DNA of 48,720 nucleotides, from assembly GCA_015493225.1 (NCBI GenBank), contig WGDO01000043.1, forward strand, positions 1 to 48,720, given 5' to 3'. The first letter of the stretch is position 1, and each line of letters starts with the position of its first letter. A program made the position numbers and the translations under genes. Shown piece by piece: positions 7,139 to 13,541 of the stretch. Origin of the DNA: Patescibacteria group bacterium. GTDB lineage: Bacteria; Patescibacteriota; Minisyncoccia; Moranbacterales; DUUL01. The notes beneath the pieces are model-generated. The model was not told the origin of the DNA. It worked only from the letters and a program-made list of their open reading frames with translations, and did not search any database.

Positions 7139-8419
7139 ATGAAAAAAACAAAAATAGTGGCCACCATTGGCCCAGCATCAATGTCAAAACAAAAATTAAA
7201 AAAAATGGCTGAGGCAGGAATGAATGTTTGTCGTCTTAATTTTTCCCACAGTGACCATTTTTGGCATAAAAAAGCCATTGCCAACATAAGAGCAGTGGAA
7301 AAAAGCATTGGACAAAAAATAGGTATCATGGCTGATTTGCAAGGGCCCCGTATTCGCATCGCTAACTCCAGTGATTTATCAATTAAGAAAAAATCAACAA
7401 TTTTATTAACAGATAATTCCAATTCTAAAAAGAGTCGGCGGAAAAGCAAATTGATTTTCGATTGGGATGGTTTTTATGAATATCTTAAACCAGGGTCTAA
7501 AGTTTTTATTGAAGATGGTTTAATTCAATTGGTAGTTAAGGAAGTTCTATCCCAGGGATGTTTGGCGGAGGTTATTATTGGTGGAGTGGTAAAGCCACAC
7601 AAGGCTGTAAATATTCCGTCTATTTCATCCCGGATGAATGTTCTAACTGAAAAAGATTTAGCTGACTTGGAATTTGCCATTAGACACAGAGTTGACATGA
7701 TAGCTGTATCATTTGTTGGCAATAAAATTGATATTCATAAAATTAGAAAAATGGTAGAATATTTTATTGAATATAGACGACCATTTTACACTGCAGAAAA
7801 TTTACTTACCAAGGAAAATTATCAACCCTGGATTATTTCTAAAATTGAAAGACGGCTAGCTATCAAAAATTTGGCGGATATAATTAAAGCTTCCGATGGG
7901 ATTATGATTGCGCGAGGGGATTTAGCCGTGGAAATGCCTCAGAAAAAAGTTGCCTTGTTGGAATTGGAAATTCTTCGAAAAACTAGACGAGCCCGCAAGC
8001 CAGTTATTGTGGCTACTCAAATGCTAGCTTCCATGGAACATAGTAGTCGTCCTACCAGAGCAGAAATAGCCGATGTAACCAATGCGGTTATTAATCACAG
8101 CGATGCAGTAATGCTGAGCGGAGAAACAGCCATGGGAGAATACCCAGTTTTAACCGTAGAAACCATGGCTAATATTATTCAGTCTACTGAAAAATCAAAA
8201 TATGACAATGTAAGAATGAGAAATAGCAGATGGGCAAAATTATTGCTTAGTTCAAAGAAAAATAAACGAAGAAGAGTTAAAACTGCCAAAAACCTAAATG
8301 AACTATTAAAACTAAGTTCTCTTCGACAAGAAAAAATTAAACTCCGCTTATCAAAAAGGCAATTGGCCGACTGGGGAAAAACGACTTTAGTTTGGGGAGT
8401 GGAGACGAAGACAAGATAG
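7139..8419 (+). CDS. pyk: Pyruvate kinase (lacks C-terminal domain)
   Basis: Final glycolytic enzyme: phosphoenolpyruvate plus ADP to pyruvate plus ATP. It begins with KIVATIGPAS, NVCRLNFSHSD and GIMADLQGPRIR, followed by the B domain. Then come AVSFVGNKIDI, ISKIERRLA (catalytic Lys), ASDGIMIARGDLAVEMP and VIVATQMLASM, plus RPTRAEIADVTNAV and DAVMLSGETAMGEYP. At 426 aa it is shorter than the usual ~470. After the barrel only a basic tail of about 70 residues remains instead of the C-terminal regulatory domain, so allosteric control by sugar phosphates may be missing. The start follows an A/T leader without Shine-Dalgarno, next to a palindromic repeat. Confidence 0.95.
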   Translation: MKKTKIVATIGPASMSKQKLKKMAEAGMNVCRLNFSHSDHFWHKKAIANIRAVEKSIGQKIGIMADLQGPRIRIANSSDLSIKKKSTILLTDNSNSKKSRRKSKLIFDWDGFYEYLKPGSKVFIEDGLIQLVVKEVLSQGCLAEVIIGGVVKPHKAVNIPSISSRMNVLTEKDLADLEFAIRHRVDMIAVSFVGNKIDIHKIRKMVEYFIEYRRPFYTAENLLTKENYQPWIISKIERRLAIKNLADIIKASDGIMIARGDLAVEMPQKKVALLELEILRKTRRARKPVIVATQMLASMEHSSRPTRAEIADVTNAVINHSDAVMLSGETAMGEYPVLTVETMANIIQSTEKSKYDNVRMRNSRWAKLLLSSKKNKRRRVKTAKNLNELLKLSSLRQEKIKLRLSKRQLADWGKTTLVWGVETKTR

Positions 8420-8657
8420 AAGGCCTATAAAGTTTACTTTGCCAAATTTTTAACAAGGGCAAAAGTCTATAAAATTAAAAAAGAAACAAGAGACAAATCA
8501 CAAGAAACAAACAAATCCCAAATCCCAATAATCAATTTTTGAGATTTTAAATTTAAGGTTTAGAGTTCGTTTTTTTGTACTTTTTATTTTGGGGATTATC
8601 TGCTAGTAAGGTGTATATTTATTTAAGGAGTTTTTATTAGTAAAAATTTTGTGCTAT

Positions 8658-9086
8658 TTAAACCAATTTAAGATAAGATAAAAGAGTATAAATTTTACAA
8701 CCGATGCAAAATTTGAAAAATGCTTCTAGAGAAACTGCTACAGAAAACAAAATAAAAGTTATTTGATAGCCAATAAAACAATCAATAGATGATAAACTTA
8801 AAAGGATAATTACAAAAAGTAAACCCATTCGAGCGGCAAATCTTTTTGGAGCAGCTCCGATTGGTTTTGGTTTTATATTTAACAAATCTAATATTTTACG
8901 TGACAGACGAGCTAAAATGCTATAACGAGCATTAACAGAGCGAGCCAAAAAATCTAACAACAAAAACCACAAAATATAATTAGTAACAAAATAGCTAAGA
9001 GCTAATAAAATCAAAACAAATATACCAACCAGTTGAGAGGCATGCTCATCAATTGTTTTTTTACTCAGAGGACAAACTGTTTTCAT
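8658..9086 (-). CDS. DUF4395-type integral membrane protein
   Basis: 142 aa. It starts with a CPLS motif (VCPLSKKTIDE), then two close hydrophobic helices (about 18-50) containing a conserved Asp-Arg (LLDFLARSVNARYS), a loop with KPIGAAPKRFAARMG, two more helices, and a final GCKIYTLL box with a second Cys. This order (N-terminal Cys-Pro, DxxxR, APKRFA, C-terminal GC) matches DUF4395, a four-helix membrane family of unknown function sometimes associated with thiol/rhodanese proteins. It is the only minus-strand gene in this part. The 238-bp spacer downstream (8420-8657) holds no gene. Confidence 0.7.
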   Translation of the reverse strand: MKTVCPLSKKTIDEHASQLVGIFVLILLALSYFVTNYILWFLLLDFLARSVNARYSILARLSRKILDLLNIKPKPIGAAPKRFAARMGLLFVIILLSLSSIDCFIGYQITFILFSVAVSLEAFFKFCIGCKIYTLLSYLKLV

Positions 9087-9145
9087 GAAATTAAAATTAT
9101 TTATTACATATATTAAGTATAGTTGATAATGCCTGGAAAAGCAAT

Positions 9146-9174
9146 TTGCTGTTTTGGAAAAAATGCGTTAAAAT
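9146..9174 (+). promoter_or_regulatory. Predicted sigma-70 promoter for the exonuclease gene
   Basis: -35 TTGCTG (9146-9151), 17-bp spacer, -10 TAAAAT (9169-9174), 30 nt before the ATG at 9204. Confidence 0.55.
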
Positions 9175-9203
9175 AGGACTGTTTAAATATTAATATAATC
9201 ACA

Positions 9204-9971
9204 ATGCAAAAATTAGTTTTTTTAGATACGGAAACAACCGGCAATGACACTAAAGAAGATAGGCTTTGTCAAGTATGTTATAAATTTGAAGATGAGAAAG
9301 ATGAGAAGGGCGAAGTTATCGAAAAAGGAAAGATTGTAACCAAAAATTTTAAACCACCAATACCAATTTCCGTTAAAGCCATGAGCGTAACACATATTAC
9401 TAATAAAATGGTGGAAAACGAAGAATCATTTAAGGGGAGCAAGACTGCTAAAGAATTGCAAGATGTTTTAGATGAAAATATTTTAGTAGCCCACAATGCT
9501 AAATTTGATATTGCTATGTTGGAAGCGGAGGGATTGAAAGTTCCAAGAAATATTTGCACCCTAAGATTGGCAAGATATTTAGATGTTGATTGTGAAGTGC
9601 CAGAATACTCTTTGCAGTTTTTACGATATTATTATGAAATGGAGCTAGATGTTATGGCCCATAGTGCCGAAGGAGATGTGCTTGTGCTGGAGGCTTTATT
9701 TAATCATCTATATAAACAAGCTGAAGAAAAAGCTAATTTTTCAAAGAATGATACTGAAGAAGAAAAAAGAGAAATAATTATTCAAAGAATGTTGGATATT
9801 TCCGCCAAGCCTTCTATTATTAGAAAATTTGTTTTTGGAAAATATAATGGTAGAAAATTAGCAGAAATTGCCCTGGAAGATAAAGGCTACTTAGAATGGC
9901 TTCTCCGCACCAAACGGGAGGAGGAAGATGAAGATTGGATTTATACTCTAGAACATTTTTTGGGAAAATAG
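9204..9971 (+). CDS. DEDDh 3'-5' exonuclease with exodeoxyribonuclease X-like C-terminus
   Basis: 255 aa. The N-terminal RNase-T/DnaQ-like fold has all five catalytic residues: D8 and E10 (FLDTETTG), D102 (HNAKFD, 97-102), and H153/D158 (AHSAEGDVLV). A charged linker at about 170-200 leads to a small C-terminal module beginning FGKYNGRKLAEIA (211-223) and ending in YLEWLLRTK, as in the C-terminal domain of exodeoxyribonuclease X and DUF3820 proteins. It is probably a DNA-repair or mismatch-repair exonuclease rather than the replicative proofreading subunit, because of this extension. Single gene with its own promoter. Confidence 0.85.
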   Translation: MQKLVFLDTETTGNDTKEDRLCQVCYKFEDEKDEKGEVIEKGKIVTKNFKPPIPISVKAMSVTHITNKMVENEESFKGSKTAKELQDVLDENILVAHNAKFDIAMLEAEGLKVPRNICTLRLARYLDVDCEVPEYSLQFLRYYYEMELDVMAHSAEGDVLVLEALFNHLYKQAEEKANFSKNDTEEEKREIIIQRMLDISAKPSIIRKFVFGKYNGRKLAEIALEDKGYLEWLLRTKREEEDEDWIYTLEHFLGK

Positions 9972-10002
9972 AAAAAGTGCACTAAACAAAAATATACAAA
10001 TC

Positions 10003-10030
10003 TTGTATTTTTTTGGCAGTATGTTAAAAT
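10003..10030 (+). promoter_or_regulatory. Predicted sigma-70 promoter of the toxin-antitoxin pair
   Basis: -35 TTGTAT (10003-10008), 16-bp spacer, -10 TAAAAT (10025-10030), 27 nt before the antitoxin ATG. An autoregulatory operator for the RHH antitoxin would be expected here; I see no obvious long palindrome. Confidence 0.5.
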
Positions 10031-10057
10031 AGAAATATAAAATAGTAATCTAAAATT

Positions 10058-10315
10058 ATGGCATCAAATACATTTCATGTTTCAATTCCTAGTTATATGC
10101 AACCGTTTGTTGAGGAAAGAATTAAAGAGCGATTTCATAAATCACCGGGAGCTTACGTGCAGGAATTAATTAGACAAGATCAACTTCGAGCCGAAAAAAT
10201 AAAATTAACAAATATGTTGTTGGTTGGTTTGGCGTCTAAAAAAGTAAAAATGACAAAGCAACGATGGGAAAAGTTAAAGAAAAAAACCATACAAGAAATT
10301 AAGGAGGGCAAATAA
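10058..10315 (+). CDS. ParD-like ribbon-helix-helix antitoxin
   Basis: 85 aa. The N-terminal ~45 residues fit a ribbon-helix-helix fold: a beta strand (NTFHVSIPSYM), helix PFVEERIKERF, the turn HKSPGAYVQELIR and a second helix. The basic C-terminal part (about 50-85) would wrap the toxin. Such antitoxins repress their own promoter and neutralise a ParE/RelE-type partner. The next gene starts 1 nt after this stop, with a good ribosome-binding site (aaggagg) inside the antitoxin end, a classic antitoxin-first operon. Confidence 0.8.
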   Translation: MASNTFHVSIPSYMQPFVEERIKERFHKSPGAYVQELIRQDQLRAEKIKLTNMLLVGLASKKVKMTKQRWEKLKKKTIQEIKEGK

Positions 10316-10316
10316 T

Positions 10317-10682
10317 ATGAAAATAGTTTTTTTAAGTGAGGCGGAAACAGACGTTGCTAACACAATAAAATATTTCGTGAAGCAAGATGTTGATCTTGCC
10401 GATGTAATCTTTGATAAGATTTGGTATACCTGTGAGTTATTAGCTGGTATGCCGAGAATGGGCACTTCTGTGAATAATTTTATTGACAATGGTTATTTAA
10501 AGGAGTGCGAGTTAGGGAATGGGTTAACGGGAGAAGATTTTTTTGAGGATGTACGAAAATTTCCAGTAGTGGATTTTAAAAAGTTTCTTATTTTCTATAA
10601 GGTAGTCGATGACAATCTAGAAATCATCAGAATAATACACAGCAGTCGCGACATCCCAACAATTTTCGCAGAGGGAGAATAG
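10317..10682 (+). CDS. ParE/RelE-family toxin
   Basis: 121 aa. The family pattern is visible: an N-terminal strand and helix with AETDVANTIKYFVKQD, a helix containing LLAGMPRMG, then VRKFPVVDFKKFLIFYKVVDD, and the final strand LEIIRIIHSSRDI. ParE toxins inhibit DNA gyrase and RelE toxins cleave mRNA; the sequence alone does not decide, although the IIHSSRDI ending is typical of ParE-like members. An insertion between the helices and the sheet (about 55-80) makes it longer than the usual ~95 aa. It follows the antitoxin by 1 nt. Confidence 0.8.
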   Translation: MKIVFLSEAETDVANTIKYFVKQDVDLADVIFDKIWYTCELLAGMPRMGTSVNNFIDNGYLKECELGNGLTGEDFFEDVRKFPVVDFKKFLIFYKVVDDNLEIIRIIHSSRDIPTIFAEGE

Positions 10683-10712
10683 TGGTATTTTTATTTTTTA
10701 AAAAAATAAAAA

Positions 10713-10742
10713 AGGTCGCATACCAGTTAAGGTGAGCGACCT
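10713..10742. terminator. Bidirectional terminator between parE and the dnaB-like gene
   Basis: Stem aggtcgc (10713-10719) / gcgacct (10736-10742). On the minus strand it is followed by a long T run, so it ends the reverse-transcriptase operon; on the plus strand a weaker T-rich tail follows the toxin gene. Confidence 0.75.
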
Positions 10743-10789
10743 GTTGTTTTCAATGGGGTGATATGAATATTATCAATTTTCCCATTGCG

Positions 10790-12118
10790 TTATTCTTTAT
10801 CCCTCCAGGTAAAAGTGGAGGGGTTAAATTTCAAATTAAGAGTGGTAGGAGGACCATACTTGAATATTCTGATTTCAGCATCTTCCCATTCTCCTTCTGA
10901 AGTATTATTGGCATAGTATTCCTCTCTATACAAGCATAGAATTAACCGTGCTAAGTTCTCTCCTTCACTGGTGCCAGATAGATCAGAGGGTAGAGGGCGT
11001 TTGTTTTCTCGTTTATTTACATCCTTGTTTACTTGGGACGAAATAACAATAGGGATACCTAAGTCATTGCCAAGAGCTTTGAAATATCCAGAGATAGCTT
11101 CCAGTTCTTCATTGCGTTTAGCAATTTTTTCTGGCCAGACTAGTTGCTGGAGATTCTCAATTACAACAAGATCTAAACCACTTTTCTTGTGTAATTTTCT
11201 GACTTTCTCCCCAATCTCCATGCTGCACATTCTCTTATCTTCCATGCAGAAAATGTTTAGTAGAGATTTCTTTTCTTTGACTTCAAAAAGGACTTTATCC
11301 AACAGAGAGAGTTCTTTTTTTGTTAGAGGGTTTTTCATATCTCCGCCTCTTTTTACTCTTTTCTCGTGAATCTGACTGCGGGAGACAAATAGTCGAAAGA
11401 AGATTTCCTTCGGTTTTATTTGGGGTCCGAAATAGGCCACGGGCAAATTATTCTCAAAGAATAATTTCTGCAAAAACCCTAAAGCCAGCGACGTTTTCCC
11501 CATACTGGTTTGACCCAGTATGATTGTCACATCATTAGGCAATCCTCCAATGGCATTATTTAAGGAGTGGATGTGAGTTTCGGCAACTGAAAAACTATCC
11601 AGCAGGCTATCCAAGTCAGCTGGTAAAGTTGTAGCAGTCAAGGAAGTTAAATTCATTGAAATAGCATCAAGACTCCTCCGCCATTTGGTCAAGAGTTCCT
11701 CAATAGAAATTGTTGTATCATATCCCTGGGAAGTCATATTAGATGACGAAGAGATTATTTGTCTTCTAATAGACTTCTCTTTAATTTTTTTAGCATAAGA
11801 AATTAAAGTCGAAGGCATAGGGATGACATCTGTTAGATTAGCCAAGTAGGCTGGCCCACCAATTTCCTCGAGTTCGTTACATTCCAGAATATAACTGGAT
11901 ACCAAAGTTAAGTTAAATATTTCATTTCTTTGACGTAACTTAATCATGGCTGAGAAAATTATTTTATGGGCATCTCGGTAGAAATCTTTTGCAGAAATGA
12001 TCTCCAAGATGTCTTCAAATAATTCCAAGACATCCTCCGCCAATATCAATAGCATACCCAAAAGGGCAATTTCTGCCTCCACATCAGATGGAGGAATCAT
12101 CTCTTGTAATTCTTTCAC
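10790..12118 (-). CDS. Divergent DnaB-family helicase-like ATPase in an operon with a reverse transcriptase
   Basis: 442 aa from the GTG at 12118. That start is chosen because aagaggtgat lies at the right distance upstream and it begins 4 nt after the RT stop; the longer ATG frame would overlap the RT by 53 nt. The N-terminal domain (IPPSDVEAEIALLGMLL) is DnaB-like. The RecA domain has Walker A GQTSMGKTS (202-210), a Walker B-like VVIENLQQL (318-326), SQVNKDVNKR (361-370) and SDLSGTSEG (378-386). The normal FSLEM motif is FGPQI, so the catalytic Glu is replaced by Gln233, and the KxRNGP region is KYGPP. It may bind ATP but hydrolyse it poorly. It is likely not the main replicative helicase but the partner of the RT. 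Confidence 0.85.
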   Translation of the reverse strand: MKELQEMIPPSDVEAEIALLGMLLILAEDVLELFEDILEIISAKDFYRDAHKIIFSAMIKLRQRNEIFNLTLVSSYILECNELEEIGGPAYLANLTDVIPMPSTLISYAKKIKEKSIRRQIISSSSNMTSQGYDTTISIEELLTKWRRSLDAISMNLTSLTATTLPADLDSLLDSFSVAETHIHSLNNAIGGLPNDVTIILGQTSMGKTSLALGFLQKLFFENNLPVAYFGPQIKPKEIFFRLFVSRSQIHEKRVKRGGDMKNPLTKKELSLLDKVLFEVKEKKSLLNIFCMEDKRMCSMEIGEKVRKLHKKSGLDLVVIENLQQLVWPEKIAKRNEELEAISGYFKALGNDLGIPIVISSQVNKDVNKRENKRPLPSDLSGTSEGENLARLILCLYREEYYANNTSEGEWEDAEIRIFKYGPPTTLNLKFNPSTFTWRDKE

Positions 12119-12122
12119 AATA

Positions 12123-13121
12123 TCACCTCTTATATAAACTGACCCAGCCGGGCCAATTTTTTTTATCTTCACCATAAATATGTTTGAGATATCCTTCTAA
12201 ACCTAAGGCGGTTTCCGGAGAATATGCCCCAAATTTTTCTATGGCATATAAAATCTGACGAATTTTTTTCTTTTTTCGTCGGCTAATATGGATCCGACGA
12301 TCAACCACGGTTAGACCCAACATATGAGGAATTGTCTTTCCAAGATTGTCCTTGGTTTTTTTTGGTTTAATTCTAAAGCCGAACTTAGCTGGCACCGCTG
12401 ATAATTCTTGCTCAGTCTCTTCGGAAATTAAATTTGCAGAAACAAAGTTAATATCATCAACATAAATCGACCAAAAAATTTTTTCCCGAATGCAGATTTT
12501 TTCAAACGCATCACACATCGGTTGGTAAACTAAATTCAAGAGGGGCGGACTAGACGAAGCTCCTTGGGGTAAACGACGTTTGCCGTCATATTGATAAGTT
12601 GCTAGCCAGGAAATAATTTCCGCCAGATAACTTTCAATCCCCAACTTTTTAAGAGCTTCAAAAACCATTTTGTCATCAATACCTGGAAAAGCATCAGCGA
12701 TGTCTATTCCAAAGTGATGAGGATTTTTAGATTCTAGTAGTGGCTTTAATTCTTCAGCAGCCATTTTACTATTTCGTCCCAGAATAAATCCGAATGTCCG
12801 GGAATGAGCTGGTGACAAAGAAACAACCCATTGTCCCAGTGGTCTGAGAACTTTTTGTAGATTGGGATGTGGTTCTAGAATTTTCCTGTCTTTATGAGGT
12901 TCTTTGATGACGTAGGAACAAAAACCATATCGAAAAATTTGTTTTTTAGTTCGGCCATCTTTTTTAGTTTCCATTACAACTTTTGGTGTTTCGGCGACGA
13001 CAATAGCTTTTCGCCAGTGCTTTTTAGGAATGCCGGTTAATGCTGACAATCCACCCAATAACCAACGACGTCTCAATTTATTGGAGACGTCAACAACATT
13101 TACTCTAGAGAGTTGTTTCAT
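12123..13121 (-). CDS. Retron-like reverse transcriptase
   Basis: 332 aa, RT palm and fingers without a maturase or endonuclease domain. Motifs in order: SYVIKEPHKDRKILEPH (69-85); TFGFILGRNS (109-118, the region of the retron NAxxH motif, here MAAEEL); FGIDIADAFPGI (137-148, first catalytic Asp); LPQGASSSP (184-192); IYVDDINF (219-226, catalytic Asp pair); FGFRIKPKKT (247-256); HMLGLTVV (266-273) followed by a basic helix and GLEGYLKHI. The QGxxxSP form argues against a diversity-generating-retroelement RT, and the short C-terminus against a group II intron RT. Upstream lies a structured leader with its own promoter; downstream, 4 nt away, is a DnaB-like gene. Retron-like is the best description; the exact class is uncertain. 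Confidence 0.88.
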   Translation of the reverse strand: MKQLSRVNVVDVSNKLRRRWLLGGLSALTGIPKKHWRKAIVVAETPKVVMETKKDGRTKKQIFRYGFCSYVIKEPHKDRKILEPHPNLQKVLRPLGQWVVSLSPAHSRTFGFILGRNSKMAAEELKPLLESKNPHHFGIDIADAFPGIDDKMVFEALKKLGIESYLAEIISWLATYQYDGKRRLPQGASSSPPLLNLVYQPMCDAFEKICIREKIFWSIYVDDINFVSANLISEETEQELSAVPAKFGFRIKPKKTKDNLGKTIPHMLGLTVVDRRIHISRRKKKKIRQILYAIEKFGAYSPETALGLEGYLKHIYGEDKKNWPGWVSLYKR

Positions 13122-13491
13122 TGTCTTTCGTCCCCGTTTAAATTTTTAATTATCAACGAACAAAAAGTGAGTGAGTACTTTGACCAGTGATCGAAAATGA
13201 AGGCTCCTGAGAGGGTTTCCCTCACTTCCGAGAAATCTGAAATTGCACCACGAAGAAAAAGTGGGATTTCATCCCACATTCCCCCCACGCAAAAATCCTG
13301 CGCAGCAGGCGAGTGAAGCCCACGCTCACAATCTCAGGGGTCCAGGGGTGTCCCCTGGGTTATTCCCGTTTATATTTCCTCCGCCGTCCGATTCAGAAAG
13401 CGGCCTTAAGACGCCTCGTAAATACATTGAGGGACACTCCAGACGAGAAGAAGTGTCTTAGTCTTTTCTTTTTAACGTCATTTCCTCACTC
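13122..13491 (-). ncRNA. Putative structured RNA leader of the reverse transcriptase (retron msr/msd-like)
   Basis: No convincing reading frame, and markedly more G+C than the surroundings. On the minus strand it starts with GAGTGAG (13491-13485), complementary to CTCACTC (13175-13169) near the RT, like retron a1/a2 repeats. Between them are perfect hairpins: gacact/agtgtc (13433-13457), ccagggg-tgt-cccctgg (13342-13358), cctgc-gca-gcagg (13297-13309), gtgggat-ttc-atcccac (13261-13277) and gaggg-ttt-ccctc (13211-13223). Four have 3-nt loops. The predicted transcription start falls at the first repeat. I infer it is the RT template/primer RNA; reverse transcription is not shown by sequence. 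Confidence 0.6.
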
Positions 13492-13497
13492 GATTTA

Positions 13498-13526
13498 TTT
13501 GTAGCACAAGAGAAAAATATTGTCAA
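13498..13526 (-). promoter_or_regulatory. Strong sigma-70 promoter of the RT operon
   Basis: On the minus strand: -35 TTGACA (13526-13521), 17-bp spacer, -10 TACAAA (13503-13498). The expected start site lies near 13491, exactly at the first arm of the leader's inverted repeat. Confidence 0.7.
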
Positions 13527-13541
13527 TAAAATGCAGTAAAA

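Noticed and set aside
12119-12175. ATG start of the DnaB-like gene at 12175
   Set aside because: It would overlap the RT by 53 nt and has no ribosome site. The GTG at 12118 has aagaggtgat upstream, and DnaB homology begins soon after it.
12123-13498. Group II intron with its RT
   Set aside because: The RT ends soon after motif 7, without maturase or endonuclease domains. No domain V-like hairpin or intron boundary consensus was seen, and the RNA lies only upstream of the RT.
13243-13504. Plus-strand open frames of 63-72 codons in the RT leader
   Set aside because: They run through perfect hairpins, have Pro/Ser-rich unfamilar products and no ribosome sites; the region is better explained as minus-strand structured RNA.
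10790-13526. Diversity-generating retroelement
   Set aside because: I found no template/variable repeat pair and no accessory avd-like gene near the RT. Motif 4 is QGxxxSP, not the QGxxxSQ typical of DGR RTs.
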